Below, one piece after another: positions 34,477 through 44,473 of a stretch of 45,203 nucleotides of DNA (the first letter of the stretch is position 1; each line of letters opens with the position of its first letter). The DNA lies in NCBI GenBank assembly GCA_016872715.1, contig VGZD01000016.1:1-45203 (forward strand), given 5' to 3'. Source of the stretch: Planctomycetota bacterium (GTDB lineage Bacteria; Planctomycetota; UBA1135; GCA-002686595). The notes beneath the pieces were generated by a model. The model saw only the letters and a list, made by a program, of their open reading frames with translations. It was not told the DNA's origin and did no database searches. A program made the translations under genes and the position numbers.

Positions 34477-35865
34477 ATGAGCGCCCAACCGCAAACGCTG
34501 GCTGCCGAGCAGTCGGCCCCGCCCGACAGCCTGCGTCGACTGCTGGCCGTGGGCACGGGACAGGTGCTCGCCAGCCAAGCGGCGCTGGCGGCCGCGGGCC
34601 TCGGCGCGCTGCCCGTGCTCGGGCGTCAGTTCGGGCCGGGGATCTACGGGCAGTTCTCGCTGTACGTCACGCTGCTCGGGGTCATCACCTACCAAGATGT
34701 CGCGCGCCAGCTTCTGATTCACGAGCAGTCTCGCGCGGACGCACGCCCGCGCGACCTCGACGCGCTCACGCGCATCACCACGCTCCTGCTGCTGAGCTTG
34801 GCGCTGTGCATCGGTCCGTTCGTGCTCGACTTCACGGCCGCCCTCTCGCTCGGAGCAGTCACGCTGCTCCATGGCCTCGCTTCCCGCGACTATGCGCGGC
34901 TCGCGGTCGCCGGTCGCGCCGGAACCGTGACCGCGCTGCGCAACTTCGCATGGGCAGCCGCGTTCCTCACCGTCGCGGCGCTCTGCCTGCGCACACCCTC
35001 CTCCGCGGCGTGGTCCCTGCCGTTCGTCGGCGCGGCCGCCTTCGTCCTCGTTTCGTACCGCGTGCTCGCGCGTCGCCTGCCTGTCGAGCAACCATTCCCG
35101 ACGGAGTCTGGCGCGCTCTGGGCACGCTGGAGCGGTTGGCTGGAGCTGCGCCGCTCACCGGCTCTACCGCGCTATCGCGCCGCCATCGCCGACCTGCTCG
35201 GGTTCACGCTCGCCTCGAGCGCACTGGTGTCCATCGATCGGCTCCTGCTCGAGCGCACCACCACGGCGGAGGAACTGGGGACCTACTGCGGCGCGTACGA
35301 CATCGCCACGCGCGTGCACGTCGCGAGCTCCGCGCTCGCCGCCATGCTCTATCCGACCTTCGCCATGCACATCGCGCGGCACGGTCAAGCAGAGGCCTCG
35401 CGGCGCTTCGTGCAGATCGCGAGCCTCGCGATCGCGCTGGCATTCGTCGGGTTGCTCGCGCTGCTCGCGCTCGACGATGTGATTCTGAGCCTGTTGCTCG
35501 GCCCGGCCTTCGCCGCCAGCCGTCCCCTGTTCGTGCTGATGCTGATCGGCGTGTTCCTGCACGTGTTCGGCTTCCTCATCACGCCTTGGCAGCGCGCGCG
35601 AGGTGACTTCACCACGTCCCGACACGCCTACCAGCGCGCGGCCGTCGTGATGCTCGCCGTCGGCGTCGTGCTCGTGCCGCTGCACGGCGCACTCGGCGCG
35701 CTGATCGCGTACCTGTCCTCGCGCATCGCTGAGCTTCAACTCGTCCTCGTCGAGCTCAAGCGCCTGCCGAGCGAACTCGGCGTCGCTCGCCGCCTCACCA
35801 TCGCCGCGGGCATGCTCGCAGTGCTGAGCGTGCTGTGCGTGCTCCGCTTCCGGGAGCTCGCATGA
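34477..35865 (+). CDS. Wzx-like polysaccharide flippase (MATE/PST superfamily)
   Basis: This 462-residue protein has about twelve helices and moves lipid-linked repeat units to the outer face of the membrane. Marks: the N-terminal GQVLASQAALAAAGLGALPV, then FGPGIYGQFSLYVTLLGVIT (family pattern of GxxxYGxF), SIDRLLLERTTTAEELGTYC as the start of the second half, and AAMLYPTFAMHIA. ATG 34477 fits the first helix. The frame extends upstream through the hairpin region but without protein-like sequence. It overlaps the Wzy-like gene by four bases. Confidence 0.88.
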   Translation: MSAQPQTLAAEQSAPPDSLRRLLAVGTGQVLASQAALAAAGLGALPVLGRQFGPGIYGQFSLYVTLLGVITYQDVARQLLIHEQSRADARPRDLDALTRITTLLLLSLALCIGPFVLDFTAALSLGAVTLLHGLASRDYARLAVAGRAGTVTALRNFAWAAAFLTVAALCLRTPSSAAWSLPFVGAAAFVLVSYRVLARRLPVEQPFPTESGALWARWSGWLELRRSPALPRYRAAIADLLGFTLASSALVSIDRLLLERTTTAEELGTYCGAYDIATRVHVASSALAAMLYPTFAMHIARHGQAEASRRFVQIASLAIALAFVGLLALLALDDVILSLLLGPAFAASRPLFVLMLIGVFLHVFGFLITPWQRARGDFTTSRHAYQRAAVVMLAVGVVLVPLHGALGALIAYLSSRIAELQLVLVELKRLPSELGVARRLTIAAGMLAVLSVLCVLRFRELA

Positions 35866-37211
35866 GTCGCCTCGAACCGACGCAGCTGCTGCTCACCGCG
35901 GCCTTGTGGACCTTCGTGGCCGTCGGCCTGTGGAACCTCCGCCGTCGCTCGCCACTGCACGCCCCCACCATCGCGTTCGTCGTCACCGGGCTCGTCGGCA
36001 GCTTCTATCCGCTGGCGTCCAATTGGATCGAGCCCTCGAGCTGGCGCAACCTCGACTTGCTCTCGCAACGCGTCGTGCTCGAAACGCAGGCGCAGTACGT
36101 CGCGTTCGCCGCAGGCCTGCTGCTCGCGCTGGTTCTGGCGGCGAGTCTCGGCTGGAACGAGGCGCGGACCGCGCCACCGCGCCCAACCCAACTCGACCGC
36201 GATCTGCTCGTCGGCGGACTGCTCGTCGCGGTGGGCCTCGCGCTGTACGTGGCCTACGCGCGCCAAGTCGGCTTCGCTGCCCTCACCGACCGCGAGGACT
36301 ACGCGCTCAAGTACCTGCGCGGTCGAGGCCTGGGTCCGCTCCAACTCGGCATGCCGATCATGATCGTCGGCTGCCTGTGGATCGAGGCCTCCGCGCTGCC
36401 ACGCGCCACGAAGAACCTGTTCCTGCCCGTCGCGCTCGGCATCTGCGTGTGGAGCGTCGCATTCCTCTCGGTTCGCACCAACGCCGTCGTGCTCATCGTC
36501 GGCTACCTCGCGGTTCTCTCGCGGCGCAGCAACTTCGAACTCCGCAGCATCCGCCCGTGGATGGTCGCGAGCGCGCTGGTGCTGTACGCGTTCCTCGAGT
36601 CCTTCGCCCTGTTGCGCGGCGTCTATCGAGGCGATCTGGCGCAGGCGCTGACGCGACTGGAAGCCCAAGGCGAGTTGGTCTTCGCGGCGGCCGTCGGTGG
36701 TTCCGAGCTCTCGCACCCGTTCATCACCGCGGGCGAGATCCTGCGCGAGCGAGAGGCGGGAGAGCTGGCGGGGCAGAGCCTCGTCGACGGCGTCGCGGCC
36801 TGCCTGCCGCGCGGCCTGTATCCCGACCGTCCGCTGTACCTGAGCGAGCAGTTCGTGCGCTCCAACTACGCGGAGCTGGCGGATCGTGGCGGCGGCACCG
36901 CGTTCAGCCTCGTCGCGGAGGCGTGGCTCAACTTCGGCTCGCTGCTCGGTCCACTGTTGTTCGGCCTCGCGATGGGGTTGGTGCTCGCATGGTGCGAGCG
37001 TCGGCGCGACCTCGCGCCCGATGGAGTGACGGCGCGAGTGCTGCCCTACTTCGTGTTCTACGTCGCCATGCAGCATCGCAACGAGTCGGGCACGCTGTTC
37101 AAGCAGGTGTTCATGATCGCGCTCGTCGTCCTGCCCGTGGTCTTCGCGGGCGAGACGCTCGCGCACGTCCTGCGCGGCACTCGCTCGGCAGCGCGTCGGA
37201 GGGTCGCCTAG
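35862..37211 (+). CDS. Wzy-like O-antigen/exopolysaccharide polymerase
   Basis: This 449-residue protein has about ten to twelve helices, with a large outer loop between roughly residues 270 and 350 (REAGELAGQSLVDGVAACLP, then LYPDRPLYLSEQFVRSNYAE). This layout, and the late helix with EAWLNFGSLLGPLLFGLAMG, are typical of Wzy-type polymerases, which are poorly conserved in sequence. The ATG overlaps the flippase stop. It would join repeat units in the periplasm. The assignment rests mostly on topology and context. Confidence 0.8.
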   Translation: MSRLEPTQLLLTAALWTFVAVGLWNLRRRSPLHAPTIAFVVTGLVGSFYPLASNWIEPSSWRNLDLLSQRVVLETQAQYVAFAAGLLLALVLAASLGWNEARTAPPRPTQLDRDLLVGGLLVAVGLALYVAYARQVGFAALTDREDYALKYLRGRGLGPLQLGMPIMIVGCLWIEASALPRATKNLFLPVALGICVWSVAFLSVRTNAVVLIVGYLAVLSRRSNFELRSIRPWMVASALVLYAFLESFALLRGVYRGDLAQALTRLEAQGELVFAAAVGGSELSHPFITAGEILREREAGELAGQSLVDGVAACLPRGLYPDRPLYLSEQFVRSNYAELADRGGGTAFSLVAEAWLNFGSLLGPLLFGLAMGLVLAWCERRRDLAPDGVTARVLPYFVFYVAMQHRNESGTLFKQVFMIALVVLPVVFAGETLAHVLRGTRSAARRRVA

Positions 37212-37213
37212 GC

Positions 37214-39130
37214 ATGTGCGGCATCAATGGCTACGTCTACCGAGCGGGCCGACATGGCGACACGTCGGTGGCGTTGGCGATGAACGCTGCGCTGGCGCAC
37301 CGCGGCCCCGATGAGGGTGGCGCGGTCGATGCCGGCGTCGCCGCCCTCGCGATGCGGCGCCTGTCGATCGTCGACGTTCGCGACGGCCACCAGCCGCTGC
37401 GCAGCGACGACGACCGCTTCGCGCTGGTCTACAACGGCGAGATCTACGACAGCGGCGCCCTGCGCGACGAGCTGCGCGCCATGGGGCACGTGTTCCACAC
37501 GCGCTCCGACACGGAGGTGATCCTGCACGCCTTCATGGAGCGCGGGCTTCGATCGCTCGCGAGCTTCAATGGCATGTTCGCCTTCGCGATCTGTGATCGT
37601 CGGGATGGTTCGCTGGTCCTCGCGCGCGATCCGCTCGGCATCAAGCCGCTGTACTGGTGGAGTGGCTCTGGCGGAGAGCTCGTGTTTTCCTCGGAGCTGC
37701 GCAGCTTGCTCGCCCACCCTTCCGTGCCGCGCAAGCTCGACCACCGTTCGCTGGAGATGCTGCTCGTCGACCGCTACGTCGCGGATCCGTGGACGATGCT
37801 CGAGGGCGTGAAGCAGTTGCCTCCCGGCCACTGGCTGCGCTGGAGGGACGGCGAGATCGAGATCGGTGCGTACGACCGACTCGAGCTGCGGCCCGAACCG
37901 ATGCACGAGGCGGACGCGCTGGCGGAGCTGCGCACGCGGCTCGACGACTCCATCCGCTCCCAACTGGTGGCAGACGTGCCCGTGGGCGTGTTTCTCTCTG
38001 GGGGCATCGACTCCAGCACCGTCGCCGCCTACGCAGCGCGCGCCGTGCATGCGACGGGCGAGCGGCTGAAGACCTTCTCGATCGGTTTCGACGATCCTGC
38101 CTACGACGAGAGCTCGCTCGCTCGCCACGTGGCGCAGCATCTGGGCACCGACCACCGAGAACTCAGGCTCCATGGCGGCGAGTTCGAGCTCGCCACTCTC
38201 GACCGCATCCTCGATCACGTCGGTCAGCCGCTCGGTGACACCTCGTGCATCCCGACCCTCGCCGTGTCCGAACTCGCGGCGAGCGAAGTGAAGGTCGCGC
38301 TGTCGGGGGACGGCGGTGACGAGCTGTTCGGGGGCTACGACCACATGTTCTGGGCGGCGCGGATGCGCTTGCTCACCGACACGACGCCGGCGCCGCTGCG
38401 GCGCGCCGGATCGGCGCTTCTCTCGCGCGTTGCGCCGTTCGCTCAGGGATCGATGGCGACGCGCCTGCGCCGCGCGCGCAAGGGACTGGAACTCTCGCTG
38501 CACGCGCCGCTGATGCAGTTCCGCCTCTCGCGCGCGCTGTGGCAACCCGCTGAGCTCGAAGCGCTGTGCACGCACGCGCACGCGGGAGCGCTGCTGCGCC
38601 GCGACATCGACCTCGAAGCCGACGTGATCGAGAAGCTCGAGCCCGAGGAGCTCGTGATGCTCGTGCTCGCTCGCACGTTCATGCCCGGTGCGATCCTGCA
38701 GAAAGTCGATCGCATGAGCATGGCCGCGAGCCTCGAGGTTCGCCCGCCGCTGCTCGATCGCCGCATCGTCGAGTTCGCAGCACGCGTCCCCCTCGAGCTC
38801 AAGATCCGTGGACGCACAGGCAAATACTTGCTGCGGCAGGCCGGTCGCGACCTGCTGCCCAAAGCCGTGTACTCCCACCGCAAGCAAGGCTTCGCGCTGC
38901 CGCTGCAGCGCTGGTTCAACGCGGAGTTCTGGGACCTGCTCGAAGCGCTGTATGCACCGGGCACCGCCGCGGCGAGCCTGTTCCGTCGCCCCGAGCTGCT
39001 GCGCGTGCTCGACGCTGCCCGCCATGCGGAGCGCAGCGCAGCCGTGCAAAGCGCGGGCAACTCCGCGACGCGCGTGTGGATGCTCGCTGCTCTGGGCCGT
39101 TGGATGCAGCGCTACGGAGTGGCGGCATGA
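37214..39130 (+). CDS. asnB: Glutamine-hydrolysing asparagine synthase-like amidotransferase
   Basis: The 638-residue protein has both AsnB domains. The start MCGINGYVYRAG places the nucleophile Cys at position 2, with ALAHRGPDEGG, RRLSIVD, LVYNGEIYD and RDPLGIKPLYWW in the glutaminase half. The synthase half has the PP-loop FLSGGIDSSTVAA, then VALSGDGGDELFGGYDHM, QKVDRMSMAASLEVRPPLLD and HRKQGFALPLQRWF. It lies between the polymerase and GT4 genes and overlaps the next by four bases. AsnB relatives in polysaccharide loci can amidate sugar carboxyls, as proposed for WbpS-type proteins; ManNAcA from WecB/WecC here would be a suitable target. It may instead make asparagine. Confidence 0.92.
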   Translation: MCGINGYVYRAGRHGDTSVALAMNAALAHRGPDEGGAVDAGVAALAMRRLSIVDVRDGHQPLRSDDDRFALVYNGEIYDSGALRDELRAMGHVFHTRSDTEVILHAFMERGLRSLASFNGMFAFAICDRRDGSLVLARDPLGIKPLYWWSGSGGELVFSSELRSLLAHPSVPRKLDHRSLEMLLVDRYVADPWTMLEGVKQLPPGHWLRWRDGEIEIGAYDRLELRPEPMHEADALAELRTRLDDSIRSQLVADVPVGVFLSGGIDSSTVAAYAARAVHATGERLKTFSIGFDDPAYDESSLARHVAQHLGTDHRELRLHGGEFELATLDRILDHVGQPLGDTSCIPTLAVSELAASEVKVALSGDGGDELFGGYDHMFWAARMRLLTDTTPAPLRRAGSALLSRVAPFAQGSMATRLRRARKGLELSLHAPLMQFRLSRALWQPAELEALCTHAHAGALLRRDIDLEADVIEKLEPEELVMLVLARTFMPGAILQKVDRMSMAASLEVRPPLLDRRIVEFAARVPLELKIRGRTGKYLLRQAGRDLLPKAVYSHRKQGFALPLQRWFNAEFWDLLEALYAPGTAAASLFRRPELLRVLDAARHAERSAAVQSAGNSATRVWMLAALGRWMQRYGVAA

Positions 39131-40278
39131 GCGGCGGTCCCCGCGTGTTGCTCGTGGGTCCCCTACCGCGGAGCGGGTCGTCCGTGGGCGGCACTCAGGT
39201 GTCGTTCGCCGAGCTCGTGCTCGGCCTGCGAGAGCGCGGGCGGGTGCAGGTGGAAGTCCTCGACACGACGCGCCTCCTCGGTCGCGGCCGCAGGCGTCGC
39301 GTGCGGGACCTCCTGCATGCGCTCGCGATCGCGTGGCGGATCCTGCGTCGCGCGCGGAGTGGCGATGCCGTGATGTTCAACGCATCCTCGGAGGGCTTCC
39401 TGCTCGGAGGGCCGCTGGTGTGGCTCGCGACTCGCCTCGCTGGAAAGCCGCTCGTGGCGCGCGCGTTCGGTGGCGGTCTCGACGAGTGCCTCGTTCGCAG
39501 GTCCGCGCTCGCACGTTTCCTCGCCCGCTGGACGATCCTGCGCTCCGACTTGCTCCTATTGCAGACGCGTTCGCTCTGCGAGCGCTTCGCGGCGCGCGGC
39601 GAGGTTCGCCACCTGCCGACTTCGCGCAGGCTCCCCACGCGCTCGCCGCGGCGCTCGCCCGTCTGTCGGCGCTTCGTGCTGGTTGCGCAGCTGCGGCCGG
39701 AGAAGGGCTATCGCGAGGCGATCGAGGCGCTGCGCTCGATGCCCATCGACTGCACGCTCACCATCGCGGGAGCGGCGATGCCGGACACGGATGTCGAGCT
39801 GCTGCGCTCGAGCGAGCGCGTCACGTGGCTGGGTGAAGTCGCGCCCGAGCACGTCGCCGCGCTGCTCGACGAGCACGACGCGCTGCTGCTGCCCACCTAC
39901 CACGAGGGCGAAGGGCTCCCGGGCTCGATCGTGGAAGCCTTCCAGCACGGACTGCCCGTGATCGCGACGCGCTGGCGCGCCCTGCCCGAGCTCGTCAATC
40001 CGGCCGTGAACGGCCTGTTGGTCGAGCCGCGCGACGCCATGGAACTCGGCGCGGCCATGCTGCGCCTCGCCAGCGACGACTCGCTGTTCCGCCAGTTGCG
40101 CGAAGGCGCCCTCGCGACCGGTCGCGAACACTCCGCCGACGCCGCCTGCGAGCGTGTCGAGCGCTGGCTCTCGCAGGTTTCGTGCCGCCCGCTCTCGACA
40201 GCGCTCCCTCGGGCGCCACTCGACGAAGTCGACGCTCCGCTGCCGCGCCGCGACAGCCGTTGCGAGGTGGAAGCGTGA
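39127..40278 (+). CDS. GT4 family glycosyltransferase
   Basis: This 383-residue protein has a GT-B fold. The N-terminal half starts VLLVGPLPRSGSSVGGTQVS, the usual acceptor-side glycine-rich loop. The C-terminal half carries FVLVAQLRPEKGYREAIEAL and the E-x7-E donor-binding motif in HEGEGLPGSIVEAFQHGLPV. NPAVNGLLVEPRD follows as in GT4 enzymes. The last ~30 residues (after about 350) are Arg/Pro-rich and may be disordered. It overlaps asnB and the next gene by four bases each. It should add one sugar of the repeat unit on the cytoplasmic side; donor and linkage cannot be read. Confidence 0.88.
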   Translation: MSGGPRVLLVGPLPRSGSSVGGTQVSFAELVLGLRERGRVQVEVLDTTRLLGRGRRRRVRDLLHALAIAWRILRRARSGDAVMFNASSEGFLLGGPLVWLATRLAGKPLVARAFGGGLDECLVRRSALARFLARWTILRSDLLLLQTRSLCERFAARGEVRHLPTSRRLPTRSPRRSPVCRRFVLVAQLRPEKGYREAIEALRSMPIDCTLTIAGAAMPDTDVELLRSSERVTWLGEVAPEHVAALLDEHDALLLPTYHEGEGLPGSIVEAFQHGLPVIATRWRALPELVNPAVNGLLVEPRDAMELGAAMLRLASDDSLFRQLREGALATGREHSADAACERVERWLSQVSCRPLSTALPRAPLDEVDAPLPRRDSRCEVEA

Positions 40279-41579
40279 GTGCACCGAGTCGTCCGCTGCA
40301 CATTCTGTTCTTGTCGGACAACTTCCCGCCGGAGACGAACGCTCCGGCCACGCGTTTGCACGAGCACGCCCGCGAGTGGATCGCGCTCGGCCATCGCGTC
40401 ACGGTCGTGACCGGCGCGCCGAACTTTCCGGAGGGCAAGGTCTATCCGGGCTACCACAACCGCCTGTACCAACGCGAAACCGTCGATGGCATCGAGGTGG
40501 TGCGCGTGATGACCTACATCTCGGCCAATCGCGGCTTCGCCGGGCGCATCCTCGACTACCTCTCCTTCATGGTGTCCGGTGGCATCGCCGCGCTGCTTCA
40601 GGAGCGAGCGGATGTCGTCGTCGCCACGTCTCCGCAGTTCTTCACGTCCGTGGCTGGCTGGACCGTCGCCGCTCTCCGGCGCCGTCCGTTCGTGTTCGAG
40701 CTGCGCGACCTGTGGCCGGACTCGATTCAGGCCGTCGGGGCGATGCGCGGCCAACTGGCCCTGCGCGCTCTGGAGCAACTGGAGCTCTTCCTCTACCGCC
40801 GCGCCACCCGCGTCGTGTCCGTGACGCGCTCCTTCCGCGACAATCTCGGCCGCCGCGGCATCGATCGCGAGAAGATCGCCGTCGTCCGCAATGGCGTGGA
40901 CCTGTCTCGCTACGCACCGCTGCAACGCGATGCCGCTCTCGCTCGCGAGCTTGGCGTCGAAGGCAAGTTCGTCGTGGGCTACCTCGGCACCCACGGCATG
41001 GCCCACGCGCTCCAGCGCGTGCTGGAGGCCGCGCAAGTGCTGCGACACCGCGCGGACATCCACTTCCTGTTCGTCGGCGCCGGCGCGGCGCGCGAGGCAC
41101 TCGTCGAAGAGGCCCGACGCAAGGGACTGAGCAACGTCTCGTTCCACGCGAGCGTTCCCAAGGAGACGATGCCTCGCGTCTGGAGCCTGTGCGACGTCGG
41201 ACTGGTGCATCTCAAGCGCGAGGAGCTCTTCACGACGGTGATTCCCTCCAAGATCTTCGAGTGCTTCGGCATGGGCGTGCCCGTGCTGTTCGCCGGACCC
41301 GAAGGCGAAGGCGCGGCCATCGTGCGCGAGCGCGCGGCCGGCGTCGTCGTCCCCGCGGAGGACCCGACCGCACTCAGTGAGAGCGTGCTGCGGCTCGCCA
41401 GTGATCGTCGCGAGCTGGAACGACTGTCGAAGAACGCCCGCATGGCGGCGCCGAGCTTCGATCGACGCGAGGGCGCGCGCCGCATGGCCGAGGTCCTGCG
41501 GCGCGCGGCCGATGGCGTGGCGCCCAACGAGGAGCGCCTCGAGGCCGCGTCGAACGAGACGGACGCCAGCGCGGCCTGA
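40275..41579 (+). CDS. WbuB-like GT4 glycosyltransferase
   Basis: This 434-residue enzyme resembles WbuB: the start LHILFLSDNFPPETNAPATR, the block TVVTGAPNFPEGKVYPGY, and GIEVVRVMTYISANRGF. Later come FELRDLWPDSIQAVGAM, VVRNGVDLSRYAP, VGYLGTHGMAHALQRVLEAA and PSKIFECFGMGVPVLF. WbuB of E. coli transfers N-acetyl-L-fucosamine; here only the family is secure. The start is GTG 40275, overlapping the previous stop as GTGA. Its stop lies four bases from the stop of the convergent heparinase-like gene. Confidence 0.92.
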   Translation: MSAPSRPLHILFLSDNFPPETNAPATRLHEHAREWIALGHRVTVVTGAPNFPEGKVYPGYHNRLYQRETVDGIEVVRVMTYISANRGFAGRILDYLSFMVSGGIAALLQERADVVVATSPQFFTSVAGWTVAALRRRPFVFELRDLWPDSIQAVGAMRGQLALRALEQLELFLYRRATRVVSVTRSFRDNLGRRGIDREKIAVVRNGVDLSRYAPLQRDAALARELGVEGKFVVGYLGTHGMAHALQRVLEAAQVLRHRADIHFLFVGAGAAREALVEEARRKGLSNVSFHASVPKETMPRVWSLCDVGLVHLKREELFTTVIPSKIFECFGMGVPVLFAGPEGEGAAIVRERAAGVVVPAEDPTALSESVLRLASDRRELERLSKNARMAAPSFDRREGARRMAEVLRRAADGVAPNEERLEAASNETDASAA

Positions 41580-41583
41580 CGGC

Positions 41584-43296
41584 CTAGGCTGCGTCGGCGC
41601 GCGTCGACGTGCGCGCGAACGCGGCGAGCGCTGAGTCGACGCGCTGGATGCGCACCGTCTCACGGCACGGCGCGGGCGGCATCTCGAACACGAGCCTCGA
41701 GGTCTTGATCCGCACGCCGATGTCGGGGGACCACCACGCATCTTCGATCCGCACGGGCGAGCGCGAATCGACTGAGAGTTCGACGCCGCCACAGGTCAGG
41801 CGCACGCGGTGCTCCTTGGTCACGCTGGCCGCCACGGACGGATGCAGCAGCAGACGCGTCTGGACGCGTTGCCCGCCGCCGCCGCGCACCTCGTCGTCGA
41901 TCAGCAGCGTGCGCGCCGTGCACACGATCCGGCGACGGTGGAGCGGGGAACCCGCCAGATGTCGGTAGCCATCGTGCTCGCCTTCGAGCACGAAGCCCCC
42001 CGGATGAGTTTCGTGACGCAACACGCGCACGCGCGGTCGGCGACCGACGCGGAACGACGACCAGAACTCCGCCTGATCGGCGCCGTCCACGGTCAGCGTG
42101 TTGTGGCTCGCGGTCGCACGCGAGTGTGCGCGGTCGGGACCCGACTCGTACTGCGCGACGCCCGCGTCGACGAAAATGCGCTGCCCGCCGAGGCTCCACT
42201 CGAACGAGAGCACGTCGCCATGGCCATGGGCGGGCAAGTGGGCTGGCGAGATCACTCCGCAATCCGCGACGAGCAGGGAGTTGCCCTCACGCAGGCCGTA
42301 ATAGCCGGCGTTCGGCAGCGCGAACTGCGCGCGCCGGCGTACGCATCCGCCGCTGACGCTCTCCCATGCACGCAGGCACTCGTCGGGTGAGTAGCTGGTG
42401 TGCAGGCCCGCGTCGTTGAACAGGCATGCGAGGCCGTCGGGGTGCGCGAGATCGACGAGCACTTGCGCCATGGGCTCGAGCTTCGCGAGCAGCCGCGCCC
42501 GCAGCTCTCCACGCGCGATGGATGCGCACTCCACGAAGTCGGCCAACACCTGCGCGTGGTAACTCGGGCTGCGCTCGTAGTGCATTCCGTCCGGTAGCAC
42601 TTGTTCTTCGAGCTCCGCGAGCAGCACGCGCTGCGCGAGCGCCCCCCACGCGCGCGCGGAGGGACCCTCGAAGTAACGCGAGGCCCACAAGAGCGCTTTC
42701 GCGTCCTTGATCAAGTGGTTGCCGACGATGTCGCGCTCGAGGTGCGAGGCGAGCTGCGAGAGCTGTTCGACCAGCGAGGCCTCGATGCGGCGGCGCGGGG
42801 TGGCGCGCAGGGCGGCACCGCGCTCCGCGAGCTGCTGCATCCAGACCACGCTTCGCACCGCGATCACGTAGCTGTGCCAACCGACTCGCCACGAGCCGAC
42901 GCAGGCACGCGGGTTGCGCTCGATCCAGTCGAGCACCAGTCGCTCGAAGCGCGCGTCGTCGAGCGCCTCGAGGTACTCCATGTAGTGCAGATGAAAGCGC
43001 TCCAACGCGGACCGCCCGGCGGCGCGCCAGTCGATCGGTCCATCGAGCGCGACGCTCGCGCCCACGATGTGCGCCTGCGGGCCGCTCTCGAGCGCGTCGA
43101 CCAGCCCGACGCGCGGCGCAAACACCGTTCTCGGCGCAAGCGGGTTCGCGCGCTCGATGCTGGGCTTGCGCACGCTGACCGAGAGTGCCGGCGCTGCGTC
43201 GTGCAGCAGAGTTCGTGCTCGGGACAGCGCACGGTGCAGCAGCTGCGACGCTCGCGTGTGCGCCACCTGCCGCAGGAATCGACCCGCCCGACTCAT
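41584..43296 (-). CDS. Heparinase II/III-family protein (polysaccharide lyase-like)
   Basis: This 570-residue protein has an N-terminal helical toroid (about residues 80-330) and a C-terminal beta-sheet domain. Marks are FHLHYMEYLEAL, GNHLIKDAKALLWASRYF, EQVLPDGMHYERSPSYHAQV with the catalytic-site Tyr/His region, and AHGHGDVLSFEWSLGGQRIF with HSRATASHNTLTVDG. No clear signal peptide is seen, although the N-terminus is basic (RFLRQVAHTRASQLLHRA). Members in polysaccharide loci may cleave or trim the uronic-acid polymer being made. ManNAcA made by WecB/WecC would give such an acidic polymer. It starts four bases after the wecB stop. Confidence 0.9.
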   Translation of the reverse strand: MSRAGRFLRQVAHTRASQLLHRALSRARTLLHDAAPALSVSVRKPSIERANPLAPRTVFAPRVGLVDALESGPQAHIVGASVALDGPIDWRAAGRSALERFHLHYMEYLEALDDARFERLVLDWIERNPRACVGSWRVGWHSYVIAVRSVVWMQQLAERGAALRATPRRRIEASLVEQLSQLASHLERDIVGNHLIKDAKALLWASRYFEGPSARAWGALAQRVLLAELEEQVLPDGMHYERSPSYHAQVLADFVECASIARGELRARLLAKLEPMAQVLVDLAHPDGLACLFNDAGLHTSYSPDECLRAWESVSGGCVRRRAQFALPNAGYYGLREGNSLLVADCGVISPAHLPAHGHGDVLSFEWSLGGQRIFVDAGVAQYESGPDRAHSRATASHNTLTVDGADQAEFWSSFRVGRRPRVRVLRHETHPGGFVLEGEHDGYRHLAGSPLHRRRIVCTARTLLIDDEVRGGGGQRVQTRLLLHPSVAASVTKEHRVRLTCGGVELSVDSRSPVRIEDAWWSPDIGVRIKTSRLVFEMPPAPCRETVRIQRVDSALAAFARTSTRADAA

Positions 43297-43300
43297 GTTC

Positions 43301-44473
43301 CTAGGCGCTGGCGGCCCGCGTCCCCTGCTCCGCCGCGACCTCGTTCGCCAAGTGCCGCAGGATGCGCTCGCTCGCGAGGCCGTCGCCGTAGGGATTGCGC
43401 GCCTTGGCCATGCGGAAGTACGCGACCTCGTCGCACAGCAGTTCCTCGAGCGAGGCGACGATGCGTCGCGGATCGGTGCCCACCAGCCGCGCGGTCCCGG
43501 CTTCGATCGCCTCGGGCCGCTCCGTCACGTCGCGCATCACCAGCACCGGCTTGCCGAGCGCGGGTGCCTCCTCCTGCACGCCACCGGAGTCCGTCAGCAC
43601 GACGTCGCAACGGTCCATCAGCCACACGAACGGCTCGTAGTCCAGCGGCGGGCCGAGGAGCACGTTGGGCGTGTCGGAGAGGATCTCTCGCACGGGCCGC
43701 TGCACGTTCGGGTTGAGGTGGACCGGATACACGAACAGCCAGTCCTCGTGCCGCCGAGCGCAGTCGCGGATCGCGCGGCAGAGTTGCTCGAAGGGACGTC
43801 CGAAGTTCTCGCGGCGATGCCCGGTGACGAGCACCATCTTCCCGCGCCAGTGATCGGCGAAGGACGCGATCTGCGGCCCGAGCTGTTCCTCGTAGTTGCG
43901 CCCGCGGCGCGCGAGCGTCCGATCCCGCGTCCACAACAGCGCATCGATCACGGTATTGCCGGTGACGTGGACGCGCTCCGGATCGCAGCCCTCGGCGAGC
44001 AGGTTCGCGCGAGCCCCTTGCGTCGGCGCGAAGTGCCAGCGCGCGATGCGATCGGTCACGATGCGATTGAACTCCTCGGGAAAGGGCGCTTGCAGGTCGC
44101 CCGAGCGGAGTCCAGCTTCGACGTGAGCGACGGGAATGCCCGCGTAGAAGGCCGCCATGGAGGCCCCCAGACAGGTGGTCGTGTCGCCATGCACGAGCAC
44201 GACGTCGGGGCGAGCGTCGCGCAGCACCGACCGCAGGCCGAGCAGCACCTTCGAAGTGACGTCCGAGAGGTCCTGCCCCGGGGCCATCACGTCGAGGTCG
44301 TAGTCCGGCTCGATCTCGAACAGCGACAGCACCTGATCGAGCATCTGGCGATGCTGCGCCGTGGCGCACACACGCGCCTCGAAGCGCCGATCCGCCTCCA
44401 GACGGCGGATCAACGGAGCCATCTTGATGGCTTCGGGTCGCGTGCCGACGACGGACAGGACTCGGACGGTCAC
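43301..44473 (-). CDS. wecB: UDP-N-acetylglucosamine 2-epimerase (non-hydrolysing)
   Basis: WecB turns UDP-GlcNAc into UDP-ManNAc. The 390-residue protein shows [69 protein letters not shown], and [20 protein letters not shown] followed by RPEAIEAGT. The start is GTG 44473, overlapping the wecC stop as GTGA; in the same frame upstream only low-complexity sequence is found. Together with the next enzyme upstream it would supply UDP-ManNAcA. Confidence 0.96.
   Translation of the reverse strand: MTVRVLSVVGTRPEAIKMAPLIRRLEADRRFEARVCATAQHRQMLDQVLSLFEIEPDYDLDVMAPGQDLSDVTSKVLLGLRSVLRDARPDVVLVHGDTTTCLGASMAAFYAGIPVAHVEAGLRSGDLQAPFPEEFNRIVTDRIARWHFAPTQGARANLLAEGCDPERVHVTGNTVIDALLWTRDRTLARRGRNYEEQLGPQIASFADHWRGKMVLVTGHRRENFGRPFEQLCRAIRDCARRHEDWLFVYPVHLNPNVQRPVREILSDTPNVLLGPPLDYEPFVWLMDRCDVVLTDSGGVQEEAPALGKPVLVMRDVTERPEAIEAGTARLVGTDPRRIVASLEELLCDEVAYFRMAKARNPYGDGLASERILRHLANEVAAEQGTRAASA

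Noticed and set aside
35906-37213. Upstream extension of the asnB-like frame
   Set aside because: The Met-Cys start at 37214 is required for the glutaminase nucleophile; the extension overlaps the polymerase gene and is low-complexity.
37208-39049. 613-codon - frame opposite the asnB-like gene
   Set aside because: Shadow; the + strand gene has both complete active sites.
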